64,000 nt of DNA from Macrothele yani (GCA_039090855.1 CM076997.1:163090709-163154708); one strand, 5' to 3'. Shown: positions 1 through 11,445, counted from the first letter of the stretch. Notes: generated from the sequence alone by a model not told the origin. A program made the numbers and translations.

Positions 1-820
1 GACTGTAATCATTAGTCGCAAATATCTACGGACTGCCAAATCACGGCCTTTAGGTTTTTAAACTGACATGTTAAATATCAAGGGTTAAACATCTCAAAAC
101 AAAGAAACGTATAATTGATTATACTGTTACTGGAGTTCCTCTTAGCGTCGTTATTCAGCCATGATTAGATACCAACAAAGATACCGGAAAACGTAATAAT
201 GACGGAACGTCGCATATGATAGATTATGCACTTAAAATACAATTTTAGCGCTTTTGCACGATATATATTTTCGCTTTTCTCTATCATGAAAAAGCAGCTC
301 AATGCTTCGGAGCCATTTAGAAAAGGGAAAATCGATCTGCCCATTCGTAGATGGCAAGACATTTATGATCGTGAAATTGATTGGTGTACTTAAAGGGCAC
401 ATAGTGACCCATATTGAGAACTAATTAATAGATATGTTAATTATAAACGATTTGCACTACAAAGCCACCTTATATACAATTCCGCAGTGTCGCAAAGAAT
501 TTCGGGACATAGACATGTCCTACGCACTTCGGAAGTGGCTTATTTTAGAGAACTTGATCCCAACAAGAATCGAGGGAAAATAAAAAACAATCTTCTAAAT
601 GGTAATGAGCTGTTTACTGTACCTGTCACAGCACTCAGTCTGACGTTTACATGGCAACGCGTTGCAGATGGATAGTCGTACAACCTTGGGAGATGGAGCC
701 AAACGGAGCCAGCGAAGAAGGAGCTGATTGGCTATTATCAAGGACAAATCGGCTGCACGTGCTTTTACTGCTATTCAACTGTAAACTGTGTTACAGTAAG
801 GACGGAAACAGGGTTCTGTT
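1..820. other. No recognisable gene
   Basis: AT-rich sequence with only short open frames at 165-362 (minus) and 487-675 (plus) that have no family motif. The stretch at 670-820 directly precedes the Helitron-like frame and could be its upstream part, but nothing in it shows this. Confidence 0.5.
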
Positions 821-1500
821 ATGAGTAGCGTTCGACGGAGACCACTCAATCGAAAACACGTTTTTTGTAATGTACGTATTCAAAGGAATTTTGAAAGCAC
901 ACGTAATGATTGCTGTAATACTCGCGGCAAACTCTCTTTCCGAAAAGCTTTCTTAAATGAAACTGCCATACATGAGCATAGCTTGGGTCCGATGCATACC
1001 GACTGTGCTCACTGCCGCGCTTTGCATTTCGCTAATGAGGAAACTAATAGTCGTTTTAATTCCTGTGGTCGTAACGGCGTTATTTCCTTTCCAGAATTAC
1101 AGATAAAAACGGAGCTGAAGGACTTACTTCTGAACACAGTTACTAATTTTGTCCAACACATCTGGAAATACAACAGTGCAATGTCATTCGCTACCCTTTC
1201 GGCTTAAAAAAGGGTGATTCCAGGCAATGGGCCATACTGCTTTAAAATTCAGGGGCAGATTCACCTCTCGAATTTATTACCACTTACTGGTGAAAATTGT
1301 ACTTCATAGATTCCTGGGCAGACTGATATGCATATCGGTCGTAAAGAAAATAAATATTTAAAGCGATTGATATCGATAACCCTGGCAGATATTCTGTCTA
1401 ACAGTCCTTGCGCCCAAGCATACAAGACTGCAGCTGAAGCGGTTGAACATGAAATACAGGATACAACCTGGACCTGAGTTTTTTCGATAATATATTTATA
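821..1500 (+). pseudogene. Helitron Rep/helicase N-terminal fragment (decayed)
   Basis: The frame at 821-1207 (128 residues) matches the N-terminal region of Helitron replication-initiator/helicase proteins: an 'HSLGPM' start, a C-x2-C 'CAHCRALHF' zinc motif, a second Cys in 'FNSCGRNGVISFPEL', then 'LLLNTVTNFVQHIWKYNSA', which corresponds to the family's LLTG...F..NIR.YNSA stretch. Beyond the stop the family continues in other frames: 'GPYCFKIQGQIHL' near 1230-1260 and a degraded part to about 1480. The Rep HUH nuclease and helicase domains are absent, so this is a broken fragment. Helitrons move by rolling-circle replication. No Helitron end (5' TC, 3' hairpin-CTRR) was identified. Confidence 0.7.
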
Positions 1501-2067
1501 CATTCTCTATATTCCCTCAACAGAATACATGAAGTGCGAAAAAGTGGCCCAATTTTATTACTACTTTACTTTCTTGAAAACTGTGAAAAATACTTCTTAC
1601 TAGATTAGGGCTTTTGCCCCACCAAGCCACATTTACTACTTTTTTTATCAAATTCATAAAATCCTTTAATTTCATATTATATAATGAAATATGTTTTGAT
1701 CAGGTTTGTCAATAATTTTTAAACCAATTCCTCTGATATGGAAACGGAAACCGGAAAAGCAAGTTAATTGAAATCAGAATCTCAGCCTTAGAGTTTTTTA
1801 TTAGCACTCCATTTATAAAATTCGTTATATGCATATGACATCACTTTGTCCGTCCTTCAGTAAACCTATAGACGCTATATCTCTATAATTAGTAGTCCCG
1901 TATGAAACATTTTTTTTATACATCACGAAGTTTGTTATATGAGACCAATGATCCTTGGTTTCCGGCTTGCTGCTAATGCACAACTTCGCCGCTATAGGGC
2001 GTAAACACTGATGTTATCAAATTCGAAATGCATTTTATTCCATACAATTGTTTCTAAATACCCGATT
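1501..2067. other. No recognisable gene
   Basis: AT-rich spacer between the Helitron remnant and the first SINE. No coding or repeat signature seen. Confidence 0.5.
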
Positions 2068-2290
2068 GCCGCCCTGTTGGCGCAGTAGTCTAAGCGATGG
2101 CCTCTGATCATTCGTCCGAAAGAGGTCCGGGTTCTAATCCTGGTAGAGCATGGATTATATGTTTGTCTTACGCCACTGGCCCTCTCTCTTCCCTGGAACT
2201 AGTGACCCTTAATTAGGGACGGGAGACTGCTTATAGCCCATTAAGTTTCTCACGGAGGTCGTTAAACCTCCACTCAAAATTTTTTATATA
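2068..2290 (+). mobile_element. SINE-A copy 1 (tRNA-derived)
   Basis: It begins with a tRNA-like head: box A near 'TTGGCGCAGTAGTCTAAGC' and a box B-like 'GGTTCTAATCC' carrying one change from the GGTTCGAATCC of sister copies. The conserved body follows ('GGAACTAGTGACCC', 'TTATAGCCCATT', 'GTTAAACCTCC') and an A/T-rich tail. The same ~215-bp unit recurs at least nine times in the window. This copy abuts the TA target of Tc1-A copy 1 at 2293. SINEs have no coding capacity and depend on LINE machinery. Confidence 0.85.
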
Positions 2291-2326
2291 TATACACTGA
2301 AGAGCAATTGAATTAGAGATACCTGT

Positions 2327-3627
2327 TTAGTAACGTGTAGCACAACCTTTTGTCCTGATGACGGCGGCGATTCGTCTCGGCATGGAGTCATAGAGACACC
2401 GGAAGCGTTGGGAAGCCATACGCATCCACGACCCCTGAACAAGATCCCACAGTTCACGAAGATATGATGGAGGGGAGTCAGAGCCTCGAACTTCTCTCTA
2501 AGTATCATCCCAGATGTGCTCGATGGGATTGAGGTTACGTGACCTAGCTGGCCAAGGATGTGAGGTCACGTCGGTGGAGTGTTCATCCAACCATTCGGAT
2601 ACAATTCGCGAGGCCGCCCCGGTGGCGCAGTGGTCTAAGCGATGGCCTCTGATCATTCGTCCGAACGAGGTCCAGGTTCGAATCCCGGTGAGGCATGGAT
2701 GTTGTGTTTGTCTTACGGCACTGGCTCTCTGCCTTCCCTGGAACCAGTGACCCTAAATTAGGGACGGGCGACTGCTTATAGCCCATTGAGTTGCTCACGG
2801 TGGTCGTTAAACCTAAAAAAAAAAACATAAAAAAAACCATACAATTCGCGAGCGATGGCACGGTGCATTGTCTTGTTGCAGGATGAGGTCCTCAGTGGGA
2901 TGTTGAAGACGCACAAACGGGAACAAATGGTCGTCCAGGATATCCCGCTAACGTTGAACTGTGAGGGACGATGTCACACGTACCAGGGGTCCCATTTGAG
3001 TCCACGTAAACAGTCCGCAGACGAGAATTCAACCCCCATCAGCTTGAAGAGTACCCGGCTGGCAAGAAGGATCCATCGCTCCATGAGGTTTGCGCCGTAC
3101 TCGTATCCTGCCATCCGCATGTACCAACGTGAATCTCGACTCATCAGTCCAGGCAAAATTTTACCACATGTCTATGGTCCAGTGGCGATGTTCCCGCGCC
3201 CATGCTAAACTTTGCACCTTGTGATGTTCGGTCAGCAGCGGTACCCTCGTGGAACGATGGCTTCTGTACCCCATAAGGAGATGATGGTTCGGGATGGTGT
3301 GGCTGCTTACACGTTTAATGCACCAGCGTTAAATTTCCGAGTGATGTCTTGCACTGTGGCTCGTCTATCACCTGTTAAAATGAAAGCTAGCCGACGATGA
3401 CCCAGCTCATCCACACGCTGTTGGCCCTTGCAGGGAGTTTTACCGGATTCGGTGTCCTGACGGTGCACCCGTGACACAGTGGCTTGCGAAAATCCCAGTG
3501 TCTGCACGACTTCCGAGATGGAGTGACCTATTTGTTGGGCCCCGACAATTTGTCCATGATGAAATGCGCTTATATCCTTCGTCTTACCCATACTGCGTCC
3601 AACTCTTACTGATTCCCGTCGCATCAC
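2327..3627 (-). pseudogene. Tc1-like transposase, broken (Tc1-A copy 1)
   Basis: The minus-strand N-terminus at 3307-3627 reads 'MRRESVRVGRSMGKTKDISA' followed by 'GQIVGAQQIGHSISEVVQTL', the HTH that binds transposon ends in Tc1/mariner enzymes. Further pieces, such as 'SSADCLRGLKWDPWYV' at 2974-3156, lie in other frames, and the C-terminal 'LRELWELVQGSW'-type region is shifted at about 2340-2480. A SINE interrupts the coding region at 2613-2838. Compared with copy 2, 'RGRQQRV' and the catalytic segment are damaged by small indels, so no active enzyme can be made. Confidence 0.85.
2613..2838 (+). mobile_element. SINE-A copy 2, with 14-bp target duplication
   Basis: Well-preserved SINE: 'GCCGCCCCGGTGGCGCAGTG' head, box B 'GGTTCGAATCC', body and A-rich tail. 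It sits between direct repeats ATACAATTCGCGAG at 2599-2612 and 2839-2852. It interrupts Tc1-A copy 1, so it is younger than that element. The 14-bp duplication and A-rich tail fit LINE-driven target-primed insertion. Confidence 0.95.
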
Positions 3628-3769
3628 TCCTTATATTGTCGGATGGCTGCATACGTCATGTCGTTTCCGTTTACAGGGCCGCCCAGAACGCCACATTTGC
3701 ATAACGCCAGGTGTCTCTAATTCAATTGCTTTTCAGTGTATATCCGACTGAAAAAAATATTTCTGCCCT

Positions 3770-4000
3770 TCCATATAATTTAACGAAGCCTGTTTTGAAT
3801 ACAATTTCTTTATCAAGTAGCGCCAAGTTTCTCCGTTAGGGGGCGTGAAGTGTAATTGCGATTTTCCAAATATGCATGCTTCTAAAAGTCGGAATTGAAA
3901 AATAATTTTTGAATCGATTGGAACACTTGGAGGAAAATGTTCTGCATATGAATTCTCATTTTTGAGAAGAGCGGTTTAGCCACTAGGAGGGCAAAAGTGT
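3770..4000 (-). repeat. Dispersed relative of the 55-57 kb satellite
   Basis: On the minus strand this stretch holds 'CACGCCCCCTAACGGAGAAAC' -like and 'CCTAGTGGCTAAACC' motifs and 'TTCCGACTTTTAGAAGC' between them. These are the same landmarks, similarly spaced, as in the tandem array at 55434-57000. It shows that the family is dispersed as well as tandem. Confidence 0.65.
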
Positions 4001-5759
4001 GTATTTATTTTCCTAATGAATATGCAGCAATATCTGCGAATCAGGAAATTCGATTCAAAAAATTCTTTTGCGATAAAATACCGCAAACCAAGAAAAATCT
4101 CTAGAGAAAACCTTCTGCTTAAAATGATGCATAGTGAAATAAATTCATTTAAATATATGGAAACATTTGAAAAAGCTTATTATTTCTTGAAAAAGCGGAT
4201 ATCCACTTGTTGCAGATTTCTTTATCTTTTTGCAATAAGAGTTCCTGGTATCAGTCAAGACGGTTTATGAGACTATGGGAGCTGTACTCCTGCTTTTGAC
4301 AGAGTTATATTGTGTGGCATTTTAACTGGCATTCGAATACCGCATAAAATATGATAATTATAGTATATTCTCCTGGCAAGTATCAATACACCGTGAGAAC
4401 TGCCATGTAATTCAGCAGATATACTTAGTACACACCAAAAGAAAACGTCTTGAAAAACTATTTGGAATGAAATACATATTAAATAGCTGAATTAAAATAT
4501 CAAATCGATAAGTGCATTAAATAAATACGGCCACCAGTGAAGAATTTTGGTTCATCTGTATCAAGTACCTTTCTTTACACTGCTGAGAAACTTGAAAGCA
4601 TGTCTAAAATGTTAATTGGAAAACTTTAAGCCAGGAATGAGCAACAACGCTATTCTGTAGATCACTTTGGGAACATTTCGGGGAAAACATTTCCTCCTAT
4701 GTTTGAAAGTTATCTCTGAAGCAACGGATTAGAGACTTCCTCAAACGCTTTGTAACTCCGGAAAACGCATTACCGCTACAGTTAAAGGAAGAGTTCTCAG
4801 TCGTTAACAGGAATACGTAGAAGTACAAAATTTATCCGTCGCTTGCCAAGTGATGTACTTTATCTTAAATATGGCGGAAAACTCTAACTACACTGAGGGT
4901 GTATTCGTATTTTTTTAATACAGTGGACTCGTTCGGGTGAGTGCTTGCACATAGGCGGGAGTGGGAACAAATGTTATGCCAGCACAGTCAGCCATCGGCA
5001 AGATTTAGCTTTCTGCAAGACAAAGAGTTCATCGTTGCGTGATAAAACAGAAGTAAAATTTGGGAAAATGAAACAAATGTCATCCAAATGGGACAAGACG
5101 GGGAAAAAACCTCCCAAATTTGGGCATTTCTAAATTTTAGGTTGCACGGGATTTATCTATTTTAGGAATGGATCACAGGAATGGACAATTATTTGGGAAA
5201 TACAGATGGGAAATTTTATTTGTCCCACATGCTCAGTTAGAGAATTTCAAAAAAAATGGATTGTGAGAAATGTTCAGTAATAAAAGATTTCTCTTGATAC
5301 GAAAGCAAACTTTAAAGGAATGGAAACGGGCGTAGAAAGAAAAGCAGAAGTTAGAAATTGAAAGGATTTGGGAAACAAAGGAAAGGCAAAATATACAGGA
5401 GAGAGGAAGAAACGAAAGCAGCGGAAGAAATAAAAAGTAACAAGAGAAACACTTAAGACCTGAAGCATAAATATTAAGGTAATAACAACGTTACTTCTCA
5501 AATATTTTATTTTTCGTGTCGACCAAGATTTTGCCGGGCTCAGGCTCAGCTTTATCAGGACGAATGGTACGTAAATATTCAAATCGCATATGACATCATA
5601 ATAGGTGTTTATGGACACCGATTTTAGTTTAGTTGCTTCCACGTGCTTGATATAAGTAAATGATATGAGTCCCATGTTGGTAAATTGCGAAGAAAATTTG
5701 AGCAGAACGAAACCTTGGCAGAAACTAAACAAAAAGTGAATTAACGTTGCATTTCCTTA
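4001..5759. other. No recognisable gene
   Basis: AT-rich DNA with short frames of biased composition (4016-4270 plus, 4945-5133 plus, 5274-5732 minus). None has a recognisable motif or start context, and the 152-residue minus frame is Phe/Ser/Leu-rich as expected from a chance frame opposite purine-rich DNA. Confidence 0.5.
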
Positions 5760-5770
5760 ATATTTATAAC

Positions 5771-5872
5771 TAGCGTATAGCCCGTCCTAGGACGGTTGTT
5801 TTTAAGTTTTAAATATAATAAATATTAATATATAGGAGACGTTGCCCGTCCTGTGACGGAGTGAAATTTTTA
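5771..5872. repeat. Direct repeat of a GCCCGTCC...GACGG motif
   Basis: Two short palindromic-like motifs, 'GCCCGTCCTAGGACGG' and 'GCCCGTCCTGTGACGGA', occur about 65 bp apart in otherwise AT-rich DNA. They look like the diagnostic ends of a dispersed repeat, but I cannot name the family. Confidence 0.4.
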
Positions 5873-6057
5873 ATTTAAACAGATTGAAAACAAATCAAAT
5901 GGACGCCGGATTTCTGTAAGGAAACATAGTAAAAACTTATATGGTGAGAACTCATTAATGTCACTACTAAGAATTATATCCTATTTATTTCCGTTTTTCT
6001 AAAGACCTCTCGATAAATAATATTCTGTGTAAAACATTTGTTGCTTAACAATTGTAT

Positions 6058-6715
6058 ATTAGAGCGTTTAGATAGATCGATATTTTGCAAAATGTGCAAT
6101 ATAATCAGCACTAAACTCGGAAAGTTGTTTTCGTGTAAACTTACCTTAATAACTTTTTCTTTGATCTTTCGCGTTAAATGATTTTTCATCCGGCACACTT
6201 GTTACTACCTTCACAGCTTGTTTTAGACTTTCCTCTGCGATGCTTAGTTTGAAACTTTTTTCTACAAAATAATGGGACATCTGGCATTACAAATGAGAAC
6301 TGTCTAAGTTATCGACAATGTGCTGTTGGCGAGACATCTGTTTTTAGATGAAATTTTGCTCACAAGATTTCAGTTTTTATTGTAGGTTACAGCGTTTAGA
6401 TAGATCGATATATAAATATTTTTTATTGGAGTTTTAACGACCACCGTGAGCAACTCAATGGGCTATAAGCAGTCGCCCGTCCCTAATTTAGGGCCACTGG
6501 TTCTAGGGAAGGGAGAGAGCCAGTGCCGTAAGACAAACACAGCATCCATGCCTCACCGGGATTCGACAAACACAGCATCCATGCCTCACCGGGATTCGAA
6601 CCCGGACCCCTTTTGGAGGAATGATCAGGAGCCATTGCTTACACCACTGCTACACAGGGCGGCATCGATAATTTAAAAATATATAAATATAATAAGCACT
6701 AACCTCGGAAAGTTA
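6058..6715. repeat. Segmental duplication, second copy interrupted by a SINE
   Basis: The sequence at 6063-6130 ('GCGTTTAGATAGATCGATAT' ... 'ATAATCAGCACTAAACTCGG') recurs as 6391-6410 joined to 6664-6710 ('ATAATAAGCACTAACCTCGG'). The two halves of the second copy are separated by the SINE at 6411-6663, so the first copy serves as the empty-site reference. Confidence 0.75.
6411..6663 (-). mobile_element. SINE-A copy 3 with internal 33-bp duplication
   Basis: Reverse-oriented SINE: body first, tRNA-like head at the right end 'CAGGGCGGC'. A 33-bp block over box B is tandemly doubled (6532-6564 and 6565-6597). The insertion duplicated ATCGATA (6404-6410 and 6664-6670). The empty site is visible in the nearby segmental duplicate. 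Confidence 0.88.
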
Positions 6716-7189
6716 GTTAAATTAAAAAAAGGAAAAAATAATTAAAGCGCACAAATTAATATTCGAATTGTGCTAAATTACATTAATATGCAAACGCAAC
6801 TTACCCTAATATTAAGATTTTAATTCGAATTTTTTAGTTCGGAAATATAGAACTCGAGTCATTATTAATCCAATGTTTTTAAATTAGCACGCCATCACCT
6901 TGACATCTGAAAGTGATCACGTGCTGTTATATAGCAGGCAATCATTTTCACATCACGAGAGCACACACGACATGTTCTATAAGTGATGGCGCAACAATGG
7001 TGACCTTGCTGTGACGCCAAGCGTTCCAGAGAGACATATGTATCTGGGTGTTTATATTTATAATCATCCCGAAGCTTGTGTTCACCAAATTGTGGAACGT
7101 CCGTCTAACATCCAAACTTAGCCTCCCCGATGTATGAGTGACCACAAGCGTACGTTTCCATTCAATCATATAAGTCAATCTGGGAAGCA
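6716..7189. other. No recognisable gene
   Basis: AT-rich then mixed sequence; the minus frame at 6948-7217 shows no family motif. Confidence 0.45.
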
Positions 7190-7312
7190 TTTGTCTTACG
7201 GATCCCGCTTTCTCCATTCCCTCGAACTAGCATCCTTAACTTTAAAATTTGAGACAGACGACTGCTTGCAGCCCTTTGAGGTTACCATGGTAATAGTTAT
7301 TGTTGGAAAATA
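7190..7312 (+). mobile_element. SINE-A, old diverged fragment
   Basis: The landmarks 'GTCTTACGGA', 'TCCCTCGAACTAG', 'GACAGACGACTGCTTGCAGCC' -like and 'GAGGTTACCATGGTAATAGTT' align with the SINE body in order but with many changes. The tRNA head is missing or unrecognisable. Confidence 0.65.
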
Positions 7313-8340
7313 AATAATTGCAGCATTCGCGTGGTTGTTGTCACGAGGAGAAAAGAGTTCTTTATGATCTCTGATTCTGGACCACGTTCAGTGCTATTAA
7401 AGGGTTACGTGATCACTGGATCCCACCACCAGTTGAGAAGAAAGATATCGCTTTGTTCGCATGTTCTGCTTCTGTGGTGCTCTCTTACTCGCAAGAAATG
7501 TTTTGTTATTTATTCTCCATGTTCATCCAGTGTAGTCAGAACCTCAATTTATTCTTTTTCAGTGTTGCACGTAAACCACCAAGAAAAATGTGTTCTTGTA
7601 GCAAGCAAGTAAATATATTTCATTCGTGTAATTAAAAGTGTCGTCTTCATGTATTGGGTAATCTATTGAGGTGAGTGAATTACTTCTTCAAAGCATTTAG
7701 AATTAATAATTAAAATAATCATCAGTTAGGGAAGGCGCTATTTAAACTTGTTACCGAAGGTTATGTATAAATAGAAATACGAACATTTATTATACAACAA
7801 TTGTTACTCCCACGGAATAAAAGGTTTCCAACCTTATTCAACGTCAAAACGGTGTGTGGTCCGCAGTGTCACTGCCTGAGGCAGACAGTCAGTCACCCAA
7901 AACCAACAATAACAGTCAACCATTAAAAGGAGAAAGCTGAGAATGAAACACTGAAGCCAATTTTACTTTACAGACCAACGATATGGGGGAACAAATTTGC
8001 CGCTCTTTAGGACACTCGAGGACTTCAACTTCTCGTCACCAAGTCAAGGTAAGAACCGAACAAATGCAGAGCTCGCCAATACGTCAAGAAAAATATTGTC
8101 CTAGAGTTCTACCCCAACACTTGGTAAGTTGCAGGAATTATGTTTATTAGAAAACCGCACAAAACACCTATTTGTTAGTAAGGTATCACCTAAGGATCAT
8201 TACGAGGCCTTTTACGTAGATCTATATATCAAATACTTCGAATAATGGAAAAAGTAATACGGAGAACGTAGTTCTGTTGTGATGAAAGACTCCAGAAGAA
8301 GACGATGTATTACAGAGTTCTCATTTCTTTTCAGTATGAA
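7313..8340. other. No recognisable gene; LTR-like promoter/poly(A) pair
   Basis: No coding family is seen. A TATAAATA box (7766-7773) followed 43 bp later by AATAAA (7816-7821) is an arrangement typical of compact LTRs, but I see no matching second LTR, TG...CA ends or primer-binding site, so an LTR is only a possibility. Confidence 0.3.
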
Positions 8341-8344
8341 CCGC

Positions 8345-8425
8345 ACGGGAACAAGCCTTGTTACCCTCACTCCGGAGTTTGTCGCCCTCCCAACTGAGCT
8401 ACGCTGACAGAATGCCTCGCTGCAG
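8345..8425 (-). mobile_element. SINE-B (tRNA-like) fragment 1
   Basis: The minus strand reads 'GCGTAGCTCAGTTGGGAGGG' (a clear tRNA box A/D-arm), then 'CTCCGGAGTGAGGG'. The same tRNA-like head is better preserved at 61241-61313. Box B is degraded, so this is not a functional tRNA. Confidence 0.6.
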
Positions 8426-8604
8426 CGCGTCGTCCCGGCACTATGTTACATCATCTCCTTCTAAATTTTATTATTTTTTTGAAGCAAAGTAGGAATTTTT
8501 CGTTAATTCCAAACAATGTATGGAACAAACATCACCCATTTTTCGAAGAACCCAACGACCAGTGAATCCATTTTCCACAATCCGGCGCCAATGTGAAAAT
8601 ACAA

Positions 8605-8675
8605 GTTTCGCCGTGTCCCCTCAGTCCGGAGTAAGTCGCTCTCCCAACTGAGCTACGCGGACAGAATGTCTGGTT
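8605..8675 (-). mobile_element. SINE-B (tRNA-like) fragment 2
   Basis: On the minus strand: 'GTCCGCGTAGCTCAGTTGGG', 'GAGCGACTTACTCCGGACTG', 'AGGGGACACGG'. It is a closer match to the 61.2-kb head than fragment 1. The T-arm is not conserved. Confidence 0.65.
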
Positions 8676-9235
8676 ATAGAACCGTCGTCCCGACAATTGT
8701 TTTCACCCGCGCAATACGTCACAACTCATCAGAGATAGATTGTAACTCACTAAAGGAAATATATCTTGAGTAATTCACAGGACATCAAGTACTACTGAAA
8801 CCGCAATATCGTTACTCGAAGTTTGTAACACATGACTAATTTTACTCAAAATGTTTAGAGGATATTAGCAGATCACATTCAAAATTGAGGACGCGGTGTA
8901 CGTAAGTTACAAGAGCTGAATATGGTTCACATTGTTGAAGATTTCTTGGGGTTATTGAATGCGTACCGTGACAACAAGCCACGACTTCCATTTGAATTAG
9001 GTTCATTTGGTGTAGTACCAAAGGTCCGAAGATCAAAGCACTCGGTAAAATCTGTTCAAATAAACAGTCTATATGAAAACTGACGGAAACGGGGGAGGGG
9101 GAGGGTAATATATCGCGGTTTGCGCCGGGCGCAGAAATGCTGAGTTATACCTCTAATCATAATTTTCGATTCTTATGGAGCAAAGACAGGCAACAGTAAA
9201 ATTAGCTGTGGCTGGTTGATGAGGAATTCATGGAT
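8676..9235. other. No recognisable gene
   Basis: Mixed-composition spacer; the 64-residue minus frame at 8842-9036 has no motif. Confidence 0.45.
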
Positions 9236-9348
9236 CCTGAGTATGCATGAAAGTATGAGATAGTATACTGAGTACTCATGAAAGTATGAGTTAGTATCCT
9301 GAGTATTCATGAAAGTATGAGATAGTATTCTGAGTATCCATGAAAGTA
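9236..9348. repeat. 31-bp minisatellite, ~3.6 copies
   Basis: Tandem unit 'CCTGAGTATGCATGAAAGTA' plus 'TGAGATAGTAT', starting at 9236, 9267, 9298 and 9329 (last partial). Copies differ at only one to three positions, so the expansion looks recent. Confidence 0.9.
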
Positions 9349-10309
9349 GCACAAATAATTTAACCGTATAATTGTGCCAAGGAATTTTATTGCTTCGTAC
9401 AACCCGCGTCCCTCTCATCAACAAATATGTGACCGTCGAATCTCTCGTTACGGCAGAAGAATAGGCAACATGTTTTCTACTGAAACAGTCCCGCCCGACG
9501 GTGAAATGTTCAACTGGGTTAACTTATCCCGAACTGGGGATCACACGAAAAAGTGCTGAGGGCTTATTATGTGCCCTGTAACAAAATTTTCTCTTCTCAT
9601 TATGATTAAATAGGGCAACGAACGCGCACAATTAACTGCCCATTGCTTAAGGGATAAAGCAACGAGAAGTAGTAACGTAATTAAAATTAAACAAACCTAA
9701 ACAACATGTAACGTTATTAAAAATTACCGCAAACCAGGACAAGCTTTGTGGACTACAGGATACTAAAATACTGTAGGATTACCTTTCTTGAAAAGAGAAA
9801 GCATCATTTTGGAAATCTGCGGCAGATGGTAATTTTTGGGTTCTGACTATCGCCTATTCTTCTAACGAGCATAACTCCCAAAACTGCCGTACATACAAAC
9901 GACCACGGCAGCTCCGAACGTCTGTCTAGAATAAGTAGGATTTCTTACCCTAACTTGTTCTTTGAATCTGAAGGGAATCCGGGCACCCTCATTCACCATT
10001 GGTATCACTAAGCAAATAAGTGAAGTAGGAGTTCGTTTCTTGAAACGACATAATTCACTCTTACGACATCGCATCTCTTCTACTTGGAAGGAGGTTTTAC
10101 CCAGGAAACATTTGCAGATAAAGGCGTATCAAGCTTACAGTTCAGAAGTTGTCATTCGTGCCCCAGTACTAATCCTTTTTGTTAACCAGCTTTACGGGAA
10201 GAGACAGAAATTCGGAAAGTAGGAACTGAAACTTTTGGATTTTGTCGTATTCTGAGCGACACTTTAGGGTCCCTTCTCACTAAAAGTTTAAGAAATTATT
10301 GATTCTGGT
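9349..10309. other. No recognisable gene
   Basis: Short frames on both strands (9962-10222 plus, 9862-10074 minus). The plus frame has a basic 'RFLKRHNSLLRHR' stretch that loosely recalls DNA-binding domains of pogo-type transposases, but it is too short to call. Confidence 0.4.
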
Positions 10310-10375
10310 TTTCACGTCCCTAAACTGGCTCCACTGGTTCCAGGAAATGGAAAGGGCCAGTGCAATGGGACAGGA
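10310..10375 (-). mobile_element. SINE-A body fragment
   Basis: 'CGTCCCTAAACTGGCTCCAC', 'TGGTTCCAGGAAATGG' and 'GGGCCAGTGCAATGGGACA' follow the reverse-oriented SINE body in order, with one small insertion. Both ends are missing. Confidence 0.6.
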
Positions 10376-11229
10376 ACTTCGTCCACTTTTAGAGCCTGTG
10401 CCCATCTCGGACGACTAGCCAGAACTCGCTTTTCAATAGGCCACCAAGACAGCTTCTTGAGGAACTGTACGTATGTGATGTAAGCAGTTGCCCATCTCTA
10501 ACTTGTGGACCCTGTTTCCGAAAAGCGAGAGTAATTAGAGACATAAGGTACGACTGCTCAGGAACACATACTTTGATCAAGTGTAGTGCGTGTGTCCTCT
10601 AAGACTGGTGAGGCTCCTAAATTTTCCTAGGATCTTCGTAATCATCGAACTGCAATTTTCATCACTATTTTTTCACACCACTTTCTCTGCGGTCTTCCGG
10701 CGCATCTTTGTTATCACGTAAAAATTATCTTGTGTGCTACAATCTTTTTCGATCTGTTTTTTTTTACCGGGAAAAGTTGCCATCCAGTCTTCATTTTAAC
10801 ATCTTGTCACAGTGGACGCAATTTGGTCTTGATCTAATTCAGTTATTAATCTAAAGGTATCATGCTCTCCACTGGTTCATCTAGACCATAAATCACTGTA
10901 GCAAGTACAATCTGATTGTTATTTTCTTCTACTTTAAAAAAATCATTTTCATTTTTCCAAATGACATCCAGCTCGGTTGTATCCCTTGCTCGATATCATC
11001 ACTATATTCAGCATCTTCGTAAATTTTATTATGTTGTCCCTAATAAATATAAGAATTAGTGATTTCCATTTCTTCGCATTCCAATGTGAAAATTATATTA
11101 CTGTTATTTGATCGTTGCACGCATTCTTTTTTTTTTTTTTGGCTGGTTCTCGAAGAATATTGGCTTAATTCATATATTTAATTCAAAAAACGTCAAAATT
11201 AGCCAGATTAGAATTGAAAACAGAGTTTG
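10376..11229. other. No recognisable gene
   Basis: AT-rich DNA ending in a T-run at 11126-11140. No element signature is recognised. Confidence 0.45.
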
Positions 11230-11445
11230 ATTTGATTGATTGGGGGTTTAACGACCACCATGAGCAACTCAATGGACTATAAGCAGTCACCCGTCCCTAA
11301 TTCAGGGTCACTGGTTGCAGGGAAGGGAAAGAGCCAGTGCCGTAAGAAAAATACAACATCCATGCCTCACCAGGATTCGAACCCGGACACCTTTCGGACG
11401 AGTAATCAGAAGACATCGTTTAAACCACTTCGCCACCGAAGCGGC
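11230..11445 (-). mobile_element. SINE-A copy 4
   Basis: Full-length reverse-oriented SINE: 'GTTTAACGACCACCATGAGC' body, 'GGATTCGAACC' (box B complement), head ending 'GAAGCGGC'. A target duplication is not clear (TTGAAAA / TTAAAAA at best). Confidence 0.88.

Larger units (their letters stand above)
2295..3738 (-). mobile_element. Tc1-like element, family A, copy 1 (with nested SINE)
   Basis: The ends are inverted repeats beginning CACTGAAGAGCAATTGAATT on the left and ending AATTCAATTGCTTTTCAGTG on the right. They are flanked by TA at 2293-2294 and 3739-3740, the standard Tc1/mariner target duplication. Without the SINE at 2613-2838 and one 14-bp duplication the element is about 1.2 kb, normal for Tc1. 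The transposase is on the minus strand and disabled. Confidence 0.92.

Noticed and set aside
2614..2695. tRNA genes at the SINE-A heads
   Set aside because: Box A and B are present, but the unit continues into a conserved SINE body with A tail and target duplications.
5274..5732. 152-residue minus-strand frame as a gene
   Set aside because: Phe/Ser/Leu-rich composition mirrors A/G-rich DNA on the other strand; no motif, no plausible start context, no neighbours.
7313..7821. Solo LTR
   Set aside because: A TATA box and AATAAA at LTR-like spacing are present, but no terminal TG/CA, target duplication or partner repeat was found.
9962..10222. pogo-type DNA-binding fragment
   Set aside because: Only one basic stretch resembles the family; too short and no adjoining motif in either frame.
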